A DNA stretch of 64,000 nt, from assembly GCF_000017245.1 (NCBI RefSeq), contig NC_009655.1:1860001-1924000 (forward strand). The letters run 5' to 3'. Position 1 is the stretch's first letter, and each line of letters opens with the position of its first letter. The position numbers were made by a program, and so were the translations under genes. The DNA is from Actinobacillus succinogenes 130Z (lineage in GTDB: Bacteria > Pseudomonadota > Gammaproteobacteria > Enterobacterales > Pasteurellaceae). The notes under the pieces are model-generated. The model saw only the letters and a list, made by a program, of their open reading frames with translations. It did not search any database and was not told the origin of the DNA. Shown here one piece after another: positions 42,248-50,802 of the stretch.

Positions 42248-43717
42248 ATTATTTTAACTTACCTCAAAAACCTGTTCAGCAAGCATTCAAGACAGGAAAA
42301 ATCGAAAAAACACGAACGAAACGAACCGCACTTTATTTCTCAATCGGCTCAACGCGCCCGTTCATCTAAAAAAAATTTCAAATCCGAAAAACAAGCCTCT
42401 CACTACAATAAACATATCATTAAAGCCAGCGTGGCGGGTATTACTCCGCGCATGATTAGCAAAAACGCGCTCACGGTAGTGGAAAAGCTCAATCGTAACG
42501 GTTACGAAGCCTATATAGTCGGCGGCTGTTTGCGGGATTTATTGTTAGGTAAAAAACCGAAAGATTTCGATGTAGCGACAAACGCCCGTCCGGAGCAAAT
42601 TCAAACGGTTTTTCAACGTCAATGCCGTTTAGTGGGACGCCGTTTCCGTTTGGCGCATGTGATGTTCGGTCGCGACGTTATCGAAGTGGCGACTTTCCGC
42701 GCTCACCATGCGGAAAGCAAAAATGAAAATCAGGCACGCCGTAACGAGGACGGCATGCTGCTGCGGGATAATGTATACGGCACCCTGGAACAGGATGCCG
42801 AACGCCGTGATTTTACCGTTAATGCGCTGTATTACAATCCGAAAGACAATACTATTCACGATTATTACCACGGCATTGAAGATCTCAAAGCCGGCAAACT
42901 CCGTTTAATCGGCGATCCGGCTACCCGTTATCAAGAAGATCCGGTGCGGATGCTGCGTTCCATTCGTTTTATGGCGAAACTGGATATGTTTCTGGATAAA
43001 CCGAGCGAAGAACCGATTCGTAAACTGGCACCGTTATTGAAAAATATTCCGCCGGCTCGATTATTCGACGAAAGTCTGAAATTATTGCAGGCCGGAGCCG
43101 GTCTCAAAACTTATCGTTTAATGTGCGAATACGGATTATTTGACCAACTTTTCCCCGCATTAATGCCTTATTTCACCGAAAAAAACGATAGCTTTGCCGA
43201 ACGTATGATCGAAAAAGCATTGACTTCGACCGATGAACGTATTGCGGATAAACTACGAATTAATCCGGCATTTTTATTCGCTGCCTTTTTTTGGTATCCG
43301 TTACGTGAAAAAGTGGAAATGCTGAAAAATGAAGGCGGTTTGAATAACCATGACGCCTATGCGCTCGCAACTAATGAAATGTTGGAACAATGTTGTTCCG
43401 CTTTGGCGATTCCCCGTCGTCACACCAGCGTGATCCGAGATATCTGGTTCCTACAGCTGCAATTAATGAAACGGGCCGGCAGATTCCCCGCCACTACGAT
43501 GAATCACCCTAAATTCCGGGCGGCTTATGATCTGTTGGCTATGCGGGCCGAAATCGAAGGCGGAGAAGCCATTGAATTGGCGATCTGGTGGCACGAATAT
43601 CAATTCAGTAATGAAGAACAGCGTCATCATTTGGTAAAAGAACAGAATAAAAAAGCACCGAAGAAAAAACGTTATTATCGCCCGCGTAAACGGCGTAAAC
43701 CGAAGGCGGCGGCATAA
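42248..43717 (+). CDS. pcnB: Poly(A) polymerase I, apparent AUU start codon
   Basis: PcnB adds 3' poly(A) tails that mark RNA for decay. The catalytic core is clear: AYIVGGCLRDLLLGKKPKDFDVAT, LVGRRFRLAHVMFG, RRDFTVNALYY, RYQEDPVRMLRSIRF and a basic tail (KKAPKKKRYYRPRKRRKPKAAA). No ATG lies in frame upstream. The first GTG (42431) has no ribosome-binding site. The frame continues upstream with ILTYLKNLFSK, like the E. coli PcnB N-terminus. It begins at two ATT codons (42248 and 42251) placed six and nine bases after GGAG. E. coli pcnB is known to start at AUU, so I place the start there (489 residues). folK overlaps by one base. Confidence 0.88.
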   Translation: MILTYLKNLFSKHSRQEKSKKHERNEPHFISQSAQRARSSKKNFKSEKQASHYNKHIIKASVAGITPRMISKNALTVVEKLNRNGYEAYIVGGCLRDLLLGKKPKDFDVATNARPEQIQTVFQRQCRLVGRRFRLAHVMFGRDVIEVATFRAHHAESKNENQARRNEDGMLLRDNVYGTLEQDAERRDFTVNALYYNPKDNTIHDYYHGIEDLKAGKLRLIGDPATRYQEDPVRMLRSIRFMAKLDMFLDKPSEEPIRKLAPLLKNIPPARLFDESLKLLQAGAGLKTYRLMCEYGLFDQLFPALMPYFTEKNDSFAERMIEKALTSTDERIADKLRINPAFLFAAFFWYPLREKVEMLKNEGGLNNHDAYALATNEMLEQCCSALAIPRRHTSVIRDIWFLQLQLMKRAGRFPATTMNHPKFRAAYDLLAMRAEIEGGEAIELAIWWHEYQFSNEEQRHHLVKEQNKKAPKKKRYYRPRKRRKPKAAA

Positions 43718-44208
43718 TGGCTACCGCTTTTATTGCTTTAGGCAGCAATCTGAATCAGCCGGTGAAGCAGTTGGATGCGGCGGTCAAGGCCATCGCTTCT
43801 TTACCGGAAACCGTTATTGTAAAAACCAGCAGTTACTACGGCAGTAAACCCATGGGACCGCAGGATCAGCCGGATTATGTCAATGCGGTATTAAAAATTC
43901 AAACCGAGTTGTCGCCGCTGACATTATTGGACAAATTACAGCGTATCGAAAACCAACAGGGACGGGTACGTCTACGCCGTTGGGGCGAACGTACCTTGGA
44001 TTTGGATATTTTGCTATACGATAACGTAAAAATACAAAGCGAACGACTGACGATTCCCCATTACGATATGCAAAATCGCGAATTTGTCGTGGTTCCGCTG
44101 GCTGAAATCGCCTTGGAACGGATTCTGCCCGACGGAAAAACGGTGGCTGAATTAAAACGCAATTTTACGCATCATCAACTGACTGTTATTTCGCCGTCTC
44201 AACCATAA
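43717..44208 (+). CDS. folK: 2-amino-4-hydroxy-6-hydroxymethyldihydropteridine pyrophosphokinase
   Basis: FolK transfers pyrophosphate from ATP to the pterin precursor of folate. The 163-residue product opens ATAFIALGSNL and has SKPMGPQDQPDYVNAVLKIQT. The signature RRWGERTLDLDILLYDN carries the metal-binding aspartates. IPHYDMQNREFVVVPLAEIA follows. The ATG overlaps the pcnB stop (TAATG), so the genes are translationally coupled, as in E. coli and Haemophilus. Confidence 0.96.
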   Translation: MATAFIALGSNLNQPVKQLDAAVKAIASLPETVIVKTSSYYGSKPMGPQDQPDYVNAVLKIQTELSPLTLLDKLQRIENQQGRVRLRRWGERTLDLDILLYDNVKIQSERLTIPHYDMQNREFVVVPLAEIALERILPDGKTVAELKRNFTHHQLTVISPSQP

Positions 44209-44224
44209 CCGTTCGTATAAAAAG

Positions 44225-44261
44225 ATTGACCGCAGCAATGAAAAAGTGCGGTCAATTTTTT
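44225..44261. terminator. Bidirectional terminator between folK and metX
   Basis: ATTGACCGCA (44225-44234) pairs perfectly with TGCGGTCAAT (44247-44256), followed by T6. The 3' arm includes an uptake core. Confidence 0.88.
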
Positions 44262-44268
44262 GATTATT

Positions 44269-45342
44269 TTATTCCAGCCCTGCGCGAATCTTACCGTCGA
44301 AACTGTCATAGTCCACCAAAAACGCATCATGTCCGTAATCGGAAGGAAACTCATAATACAACAGATTCACTCCCGCCTGCTCCAGTAACGTTTTACTTTT
44401 GCGTAAATCCACCAGTTTGAACAGTTGATCATTAGTGACGGATACCAGGGTATAACGCGCTTTGATACGGGAAAGCGCAGCATGCATATTTTCAAATCCG
44501 ATACTCGGATCATACAGATCCAGCGCACGCAGTAAATGCAAATAGGTATTGGCGTCAAACCGCCCCAGAAATTTTTTTCCCTGATAAGTCAAGTAACTTT
44601 CCACTTGAAAATAATCGCCCCAATACATGCCTTCCGCTTTTGTCGCCCGCCCGAAAGCTTTCGCCAACTGAATATCCGTACGGTAGGTTAACATGCCCAA
44701 CATCCGGGCGATTGAAAGTCCCTTTTCCGGCGGTTCCCCTTCATAATAATCACCGCGATGAAAATGAGGATCGTTAATAATTGCCTGACGCATGACGTGA
44801 TTAAAACCGATAGCCTCCGCACTCAGCGTTAAAGAAGAACACAGATTGATAACGTTATTCATAAAATCGGGATAATAAATCGCCCACTGCGTAGCCTGCA
44901 TACCGCCGAAAGAGCCGCCGATCACCGCATGAAGATGCGGAATACCGAGATGATCAATCAATGCTTTTTGAACACGCACAATATCCTGCACAATGATGTT
45001 GGGAAAACTACTGCCGAAAGGTTTACCCGTTTTCGGGTTAACGGAGGACGGCCCCGTGCTGCCTTTACAACCGCCCAGCACGTTGGAACAGATAAAAAAA
45101 TATTTTTCCGTATCAAGTGCCAGTCCCTCCCCCATAAACTGTTGCCACCAACCGTTTTGACTGTTGTCGGGGAAATAAGGTTCGGCATCGCCGGTTAAAG
45201 CATGGCATAATAAAACGGCATTGCTTTTGTCCGCATTCAACGTTCCATAAGTTTGATATGCCACTTCAATGTGGTCTAGCTCCCCGCCGAACATCAAGCT
45301 GAGCGGGCAATCGTTGAAAAGCGTCACTTTTTGTACTGCCAT
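44269..45342 (-). CDS. metX: Homoserine O-acetyltransferase MetX
   Basis: MetX acetylates homoserine with acetyl-CoA, the first step to methionine in organisms without MetA-type activation. The 357-residue alpha/beta hydrolase has the nucleophile elbow VIGGSFGGMQATQWA (serine near residue 147). NVLGGCKGSTGPSS is near residue 90, and the aspartate/histidine part of the triad (FPSDYGHDAFLVD) is near the end. A MetJ box lies upstream, supporting a methionine role. It is monocistronic. Confidence 0.95.
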   Translation of the reverse strand: MAVQKVTLFNDCPLSLMFGGELDHIEVAYQTYGTLNADKSNAVLLCHALTGDAEPYFPDNSQNGWWQQFMGEGLALDTEKYFFICSNVLGGCKGSTGPSSVNPKTGKPFGSSFPNIIVQDIVRVQKALIDHLGIPHLHAVIGGSFGGMQATQWAIYYPDFMNNVINLCSSLTLSAEAIGFNHVMRQAIINDPHFHRGDYYEGEPPEKGLSIARMLGMLTYRTDIQLAKAFGRATKAEGMYWGDYFQVESYLTYQGKKFLGRFDANTYLHLLRALDLYDPSIGFENMHAALSRIKARYTLVSVTNDQLFKLVDLRKSKTLLEQAGVNLLYYEFPSDYGHDAFLVDYDSFDGKIRAGLE

Positions 45343-45410
45343 GATAAATCCAAAAGCGAAAAACAGAATAAAAGGTAAAAGATGCGTATAAGCTACCGCC
45401 GAGGTTATTT

Positions 45411-45442
45411 TTTGTCAAGAAATTTTAGACGTCTAAACGGCT
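45411..45442 (-). promoter_or_regulatory. MetJ operator and -35 region of metX
   Basis: AGACGTCT (45427-45434) is a perfect MetJ half-operator. The next eight bases, AAACGGCT, match at six of eight, giving the tandem arrangement MetJ needs. The minus-strand -35 box TTGACA (complement of 45411-45416) lies beside it. A weak -10 (TAGCTT) follows at 17 bases. Confidence 0.8.
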
Positions 45443-45537
45443 AAAAATAACAACCGGAATCACCGTTTAAAATTTACCCTTGAATTTGACCGCACTTTTC
45501 TTTAAGGTTACTCACCTGAGAAGGAGAAAATTACCTA

Positions 45538-46281
45538 ATGCCGAGTTTGATTTCCCGCCCCCTGATCTCGCTTGCTCATCAAGTGCGGTCGATTTTTACG
45601 GCGTTTTCGCTGCAACGACTTATCGGGATACTGGCTATCGGTGCTACGCTATTTATCGTATTACTCACCGCCGTCGATCAAATGATCGCCTATTATGTTA
45701 AAGACGCCATTTATACCGATCCGTCCCGCTTGCCCTACCGACCTTACGGATTATTACTCGGTACGGCGAAATACGTGGCCAAAGGCACGCCCAACGTATT
45801 TTACGCTAATCGAATCCAAGCTGCCGATACCTTATTCAAACAGGGAAAAATCGATTATCTGTTACTGAGCGGCGATAACCGTACTCTGCAATATAACGAA
45901 CCGCGTACCATGACACGGGATTTACGCAAACTCGGCATTGCCGACCAATTTTTATTTTCCGATTATGCTGGATTCCGCACGCTCGACAGCATTATCCGTG
46001 CTAAAGAAGTGTTTCGTGCCGAACCTATGACGATCATCACCCAGCGTTTTCATTGCGAACGGGCGTTATTCATCGCTAAATACCACCATATCGACGCCCT
46101 CTGTTTCGTCGCCCGTTCACCTTACAGCATATCCTATACCCGTGTGCGGGAAAGTTTTGCCCGCGTGCTGATGCTGTGGGAATTATTCCGCCAAAAACAA
46201 CCGCACTTTTTAGGTCCGCCCGAACCGTTACCGCCGCCTATTCATCGTATAAATTTACCCCGACCGCTGCCCGAACGCTAA
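45538..46281 (+). CDS. sanA: SanA-like DUF218 membrane protein
   Basis: The 247-residue protein has one N-terminal membrane helix (about residues 28-46, LIGILAIGATLFIVLLTAV) and a periplasmic DUF218 domain. The domain contains RPYGLLLGTAKYV, NVFYANRIQAADTLF, DYLLLSGDN and ITQRFHCERALFIAKYHH. SanA in E. coli affects envelope permeability (vancomycin sensitivity at high temperature); the biochemical role is unknown. The C-terminus is proline-rich (GPPEPLPPPI). AAGGAGAAAATT lies upstream of the ATG. Confidence 0.87.
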   Translation: MPSLISRPLISLAHQVRSIFTAFSLQRLIGILAIGATLFIVLLTAVDQMIAYYVKDAIYTDPSRLPYRPYGLLLGTAKYVAKGTPNVFYANRIQAADTLFKQGKIDYLLLSGDNRTLQYNEPRTMTRDLRKLGIADQFLFSDYAGFRTLDSIIRAKEVFRAEPMTIITQRFHCERALFIAKYHHIDALCFVARSPYSISYTRVRESFARVLMLWELFRQKQPHFLGPPEPLPPPIHRINLPRPLPER

Positions 46282-46417
46282 TCCTGCCGACTCGCCGTCC
46301 GCTATATTCCGCAACACAAATTACCTCAAATTTTTTATTGTTCTGAACAGGTAAAACTAGGATAATACCGGTTTAATTTCTACTTTTCTCTCGCAAAACG
46401 CGAATTTACATGTAGCT

Positions 46418-46996
46418 ATGGAATATATTCTACTCATCGTATCAACCGCATTAATCAACAATTTTGTGCTGGTAAAATTCTTAGGTCTTTGCCCGTTCAT
46501 GGGGGTGTCGAAGAAAGTCGAAACCGCAGTGGGCATGGGGTTGGCGACCATGTTCGTGTTAACCGTAGCGTCACTCTGTTCTTATTTGGTCAATACTTAT
46601 TTGCTTATTCCGTTAAAAGCGGAATTTTTACGCACGCTAGTGTTTATTTTGGTAATTGCAGTCGTGGTGCAATTCACCGAAATGGCGATTAACAAGACCA
46701 GTCCGACACTGTATCGCTTACTGGGCATTTTCCTGCCGCTTATCACCACAAACTGCGCGGTATTGGGCGTAGCGCTGCTTAACGTAAATCTTACTCATAA
46801 CCTTACTCAATCCGTAGTTTATGGTTTTGGCGCATCATTAGGTTTCGCCTTTGTACTTATTTTATTCGCCGCTTTGCGGGAACGCTTGGCTGCGGCCGAT
46901 GTGCCCGTGCCGTTCCGCGGCGCCTCCATCGCATTGATTACCGCAGGTTTAATGTCGCTTGCCTTTATGGGTTTTGCCGGTTTAGTGAGAGCATAA
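46418..46996 (+). CDS. rsxA: Electron transport complex subunit RsxA/RnfA
   Basis: RsxA is the first gene of the Rnf/Rsx operon, an inner-membrane complex that links electron flow between reduced ferredoxin or NADH and ion gradients. In E. coli it keeps SoxR reduced. The 192-residue product has six hydrophobic helices with the internal-repeat pattern NNFVLVKFLGLCPFMG, then TTNCAVLGVALLN. RsxA and RsxE share this fold in inverted topology. The next gene, rsxB, starts immediately after its stop. Confidence 0.95.
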   Translation: MEYILLIVSTALINNFVLVKFLGLCPFMGVSKKVETAVGMGLATMFVLTVASLCSYLVNTYLLIPLKAEFLRTLVFILVIAVVVQFTEMAINKTSPTLYRLLGIFLPLITTNCAVLGVALLNVNLTHNLTQSVVYGFGASLGFAFVLILFAALRERLAAADVPVPFRGASIALITAGLMSLAFMGFAGLVRA

Positions 46997-47566
46997 ATGA
47001 TGATGTATATACTGCTTGCTGTCGCCGCTCTCGCCTTAATTTTCGGAGTCATCTTGGGGCTTGCTTCCGTAAAACTCAAAGTAGAGGCGGATCCGTTGGC
47101 GGAAAAAATTGACGCCGTACTCCCGCAAAGTCAATGCGGACAATGCGGTTATCCCGGTTGCAAACCTTATGCCGAAGCCATTGTCAACGGCGATGAAATC
47201 ACTAAATGTATTCCCGGCGGTCAGCCGACGGTGGTAAAAATTGCGGAGATTCTCGGCGTAGACGTACCGACAATGGACGGTGTTTCCGAACCCGAAATTA
47301 AAGTCGCATTTATCCACGAAGACATGTGCATAGGTTGTACGAAATGCGTACAAGCCTGCCCGGTAGACGCTATTATCGGAACTAATAAAACTCTGCACAC
47401 CGTGATTCCGGAGCTTTGCACCGGTTGCGAACTTTGCGTTGCCCCCTGCCCGACAGATTGCATTACGATGGAAAAAGTCGAACCTAAAATTGAAAATTGG
47501 GACTGGAAATCGGCACCCAATATCATCCCGGTAAAAAATGCAGCGGAGGGAAAACCAAATGACTGA
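46997..47566 (+). CDS. rsxB: Electron transport complex subunit RsxB/RnfB, iron-sulfur protein
   Basis: The 189-residue protein has an N-terminal membrane anchor (residues 2-22). A four-cysteine cluster domain follows (CGQCGYPGCKPYAEAI). Two ferredoxin-type [4Fe-4S] sites follow (CIGCTKCVQACPVDA and CTGCELCVAPCPTDC). It passes electrons within the Rsx complex. It follows rsxA with no gap and overlaps rsxC by eight bases. Confidence 0.95.
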   Translation: MMMYILLAVAALALIFGVILGLASVKLKVEADPLAEKIDAVLPQSQCGQCGYPGCKPYAEAIVNGDEITKCIPGGQPTVVKIAEILGVDVPTMDGVSEPEIKVAFIHEDMCIGCTKCVQACPVDAIIGTNKTLHTVIPELCTGCELCVAPCPTDCITMEKVEPKIENWDWKSAPNIIPVKNAAEGKPND

Positions 47567-49670
47567 TGTATTAACCCGCTATAATTCCGGTAAACTTTGG
47601 GATTTTGACGGCGGCATTCACCCGCCGGAAATGAAATCTCAGTCCAATTCAACACCGATTTCTACCGCACTTTTAGCAGAAGATTATTATGTACCTGTTA
47701 AGCAACATGCAGGCAATGCCGGTAATTTGCTGGTAAAAGAAGGCGATTACGTACTCAAAGGACAACCGCTCACTTTAGGTGACGGTTTGCGGGTGTTACC
47801 GGTGCACGCGCCTACATCCGGTACCGTCGTCGCAATCGAACCCCATATCGCCGCACACCCGTCCGGATTAAGCGAACTTGCCGTACATATTCATGCCGAC
47901 GGCAAAGACCAATGGCGTCCGCAAAATCCGACGGAAGATTACTTTACCCATACACCCGAGCGACTTATCGAAAAAATTTATCGTGCCGGCGTTGCCGGTT
48001 TGGGAGGCGCCGTGTTCCCAACCGGAGCGAAAGTCGATGCGGCGTTAGGCAAAGTCAAATTACTGATCATTAACGGCGCCGAATGCGAACCCTATATCAC
48101 CTGCGACGATCGTCTCATGCGCGATTATGCCGCCGAAATTATTGAAGGCGTACGTATTTTGCGTTACATTCTGCGTCCGGAAAAAGTGGTAATAGCCATT
48201 GAAGATAACAAACCGGAAGCGGTCAACGCGCTGCGCACCTCATTACAAGGGGCAAACGATATGGATATTCGTGTCATTCCGACCAAATACCCATCCGGAG
48301 CCGCCAAACAGCTGATTTACGTGCTCACCGGCATGGAAGTGCCACACGGTCAACGTTCGTCCAGCATTGGCGTATTAATGCAAAATGTGGGAACCGCCTT
48401 TGCCGTTAAACGCGCCGTCATCAACGACGAGCCCTTGATTGAGCGGGTCGTCACCCTTACCGGTGACAAAATCCCGCACAAAGGTAATCAATGGGTACGT
48501 TTAGGAACGCCTATCGATTTCATTCTGAAACATGTCGGTTATCAACCCGATAACCGTTTCCCGGTGTTTGTCGGCGGCCCGATGATGGGACTGATCGTAC
48601 CGGATTTACGCGCACCGATAACCAAAACGGCAAACTGTTTATTGGCGCCGGATCATTTCGAATATGATCCGCAAGCGACCGAACAAGCCTGTATTCGTTG
48701 TTCCGCCTGTTCCGACGCTTGTCCGGTACATCTGATGCCGCAGCAAATGTACTGGTATGCCCGGGCCGAAGATCACGAAAAATCCAATCAATATCAGCTC
48801 ATGGACTGTATCGAATGCGGTCTGTGCGCTTACGTTTGCCCGAGCCATATCCCGCTTATTCAATACTTCCGCCAGGAAAAAGCCAAAATTTGGGATATTG
48901 AGGCAAAAGCCAGAAAATCGGAAGAAGCCAAAATCCGTTTCGAAGCCCGTCAGGCGCGACTGGAACGGGAAGAACAGGCTCGCAAAGCGCGCAGTCAGCG
49001 TGCCGCCGCCGCCCGTCGCGAAGAATTGGCGGCCAATAAGGGCGAAGATCCCGTACAGGCCGCACTCGCCCGCTTAAAAGCGAAAAAAGCCGGCGAAGCA
49101 CCGGAAACAGGCGGTTCCGCCCAAGGCGCACCGCACATTAAAACTATTCGCACGGAAAAAGGCCAAAGCGTGCCGGACAACAGTGAAATAACGGCATTGC
49201 GCAGAGCCCGCCGTTTAGCCCGTCAACAGACAAACGGCAATTCACCGGTTAGCTCGGCAAGCAACAGCGACAGTGCCACGATTTCGGCGGATAATACGCA
49301 TTCCACACCAAAAACAGCGCAAAATCAGACCGCACCCGATCCGAAAAAAGCCGCCGTGGCCGTGGCGATTGCCCGTGCCAAAGCGAAAAAAGCCGCGCAA
49401 ACGACAACCGGCGAAACCGTGACGGAAAATGTGACGGAAAAAACAGCGCAAAATCCGACCGCACCTGATCCGAAAAAAGCCGCTGTGGCTGCGGCGATTG
49501 CCCGTGCCAAAGCGAAAAAAGCCGCACAAGCGACAACCGGCGAAACCGCGACGGAAAAAACAGCGCAAAATCCGACCGCACCTGATCCGAAAAAAGCCGC
49601 CGTGGCTGCGGCGATTGCCCGTGCCAAAGCGAAAAAAGCGGCGATGCTGGCGGAAAGTGAGAAAAAATAA
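47559..49670 (+). CDS. rsxC: Electron transport complex subunit RsxC/RnfC with repeated Ala/Lys tail
   Basis: RsxC is the peripheral NADH/FMN-type subunit of the Rsx complex. The 703-residue product has a NuoF-like core (VFPTGAKVDAALGKVKLLIINGAECEPY). Two [4Fe-4S] motifs follow (CIRCSACSDACP near residue 380; CIECGLCAYVCP near 417). A long Lys/Arg/Ala-rich tail ends in three near-identical copies of TAPDPKKAAVAxAIARAKAK at 39-43 residue spacing. The real start is ATG 47559 (MTDVLTRYNSGKLW), preceded by GGAGGGAAAACC. The frame is open from 47538, inside rsxB. Confidence 0.95.
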   Translation: MTDVLTRYNSGKLWDFDGGIHPPEMKSQSNSTPISTALLAEDYYVPVKQHAGNAGNLLVKEGDYVLKGQPLTLGDGLRVLPVHAPTSGTVVAIEPHIAAHPSGLSELAVHIHADGKDQWRPQNPTEDYFTHTPERLIEKIYRAGVAGLGGAVFPTGAKVDAALGKVKLLIINGAECEPYITCDDRLMRDYAAEIIEGVRILRYILRPEKVVIAIEDNKPEAVNALRTSLQGANDMDIRVIPTKYPSGAAKQLIYVLTGMEVPHGQRSSSIGVLMQNVGTAFAVKRAVINDEPLIERVVTLTGDKIPHKGNQWVRLGTPIDFILKHVGYQPDNRFPVFVGGPMMGLIVPDLRAPITKTANCLLAPDHFEYDPQATEQACIRCSACSDACPVHLMPQQMYWYARAEDHEKSNQYQLMDCIECGLCAYVCPSHIPLIQYFRQEKAKIWDIEAKARKSEEAKIRFEARQARLEREEQARKARSQRAAAARREELAANKGEDPVQAALARLKAKKAGEAPETGGSAQGAPHIKTIRTEKGQSVPDNSEITALRRARRLARQQTNGNSPVSSASNSDSATISADNTHSTPKTAQNQTAPDPKKAAVAVAIARAKAKKAAQTTTGETVTENVTEKTAQNPTAPDPKKAAVAAAIARAKAKKAAQATTGETATEKTAQNPTAPDPKKAAVAAAIARAKAKKAAMLAESEKK
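49315..49660 (+). repeat. Tandem coding repeat in the 3' part of rsxC
   Basis: Three near-identical units begin at 49315, 49444 and 49561 (periods of 129 and 117 bases, or 43 and 39 codons). Units two and three are almost identical; unit one has an extra 12 bases (four codons, within TVTENV). Such repeats are prone to slipped-strand copy-number change. Confidence 0.9.
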
Positions 49671-49733
49671 GATCAAACGGTTAAGGCTCGATAGACAACA
49701 GCTTAACCCGTATTAAATGATGAGTAAAAATAA

Positions 49734-50801
49734 ATGTTTAAACTGACCAGTTCTCCTCATATTCATTCAGGCAAACTCACAGCACGCATTATGTTGTGGG
49801 TGATTTTCGGCATGTTGCCGGCATTGGCGGTACAAGTTTACTATTTCGGTTTCGGCGTATTAATTCAAATTTGTTTAGCCGTTGCCTTGGCATTAATACT
49901 GGAATTTGCGGTCACCAAATTACGTAAAAAACCGTCGTTATTTTATATAAGCGATTTCAGCGTAATACTAACCGCACTGATTCTTGCTATGGCAATTCCG
50001 CCTTACGCACCTTATTGGGTAATTCTGATCGGTACATTTTGCGCCGTGATCTTGGGTAAACATGTATACGGCGGGTTAGGACAAAATTTATTCAATCCCG
50101 CCATGGTAGGTTATGTCGTGTTGCTGATTTCATTTCCCGTACAAATGACGGGCTGGATGCCGCCGATTTCCCTGTTACATGAACCGCCGACTTTTGGCGA
50201 CAGCCTCGGTCTGATTTTTTCCGGTGTTACCGGTGACGGATTCAGCCTGTCACAACTGGTATCTTCCATCGACGGCCTCAGCTCCGCAACGCCTTTAGAC
50301 AGTGCCAAAACCTGGCTGAAAAGCGGAGGATCGGCAACGGATTTACTGAACCAACCGATTTTTCTGCCTGGTTTAGAGGCGGGTTTGGGTTGGTTGCAAG
50401 TCAATTTAGCCTTTTTCATCGGCGGATTATTTTTAATTTGGAAAAAAGCTATTCACTGGCAAACGCCGGTTGCAATATTATTATCCCTCGGTATTTTTTG
50501 CGGACTATTTGATCTTTTCGGCAATGCACAGGCAGTCGGCTTTTTCGCTCAACTGTTCAGCGGTGCCATGATGTTCGGTGCATTTTTTATTGCGACCGAT
50601 CCCGTTACCGCACCGGTGACGCCGAAAGGCAAATGGGTGTTCGGTATATTAATCGGTTTGTTGATATGTTTAATCCGTCAGTTCGGCAACTATCCGGACG
50701 GCGTGGCGTTTGCGGTTCTGCTTGCCAACATTTGCGTGCCGTTAATCGATCAATACACCCGTCCGCGAGTGGCGGGTTACGGCTTGAATGGGAGAAATTA
50801 A
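49734..50801 (+). CDS. rsxD: Electron transport complex subunit RsxD/RnfD
   Basis: The 355-residue inner-membrane protein has about ten hydrophobic helices. It opens FKLTSSPHIHSGKLTARIMLWV. The SSATPLDSAK region near residue 185 is where RnfD carries covalent FMN on a threonine. GQNLFNPAMVGYVVLLISFP and IATDPVTAPVTPKGKW are also conserved. It is separated from rsxC by 63 bases, and rsxG begins one base after its stop. Confidence 0.94.
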   Translation: MFKLTSSPHIHSGKLTARIMLWVIFGMLPALAVQVYYFGFGVLIQICLAVALALILEFAVTKLRKKPSLFYISDFSVILTALILAMAIPPYAPYWVILIGTFCAVILGKHVYGGLGQNLFNPAMVGYVVLLISFPVQMTGWMPPISLLHEPPTFGDSLGLIFSGVTGDGFSLSQLVSSIDGLSSATPLDSAKTWLKSGGSATDLLNQPIFLPGLEAGLGWLQVNLAFFIGGLFLIWKKAIHWQTPVAILLSLGIFCGLFDLFGNAQAVGFFAQLFSGAMMFGAFFIATDPVTAPVTPKGKWVFGILIGLLICLIRQFGNYPDGVAFAVLLANICVPLIDQYTRPRVAGYGLNGRN

Positions 50802-50802
50802 T

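Noticed and set aside
49242..49676. Long minus-strand open frames opposite the end of rsxC
   Set aside because: They are antisense shadows of the Ala/Lys repeat and have no start signals or family resemblance.
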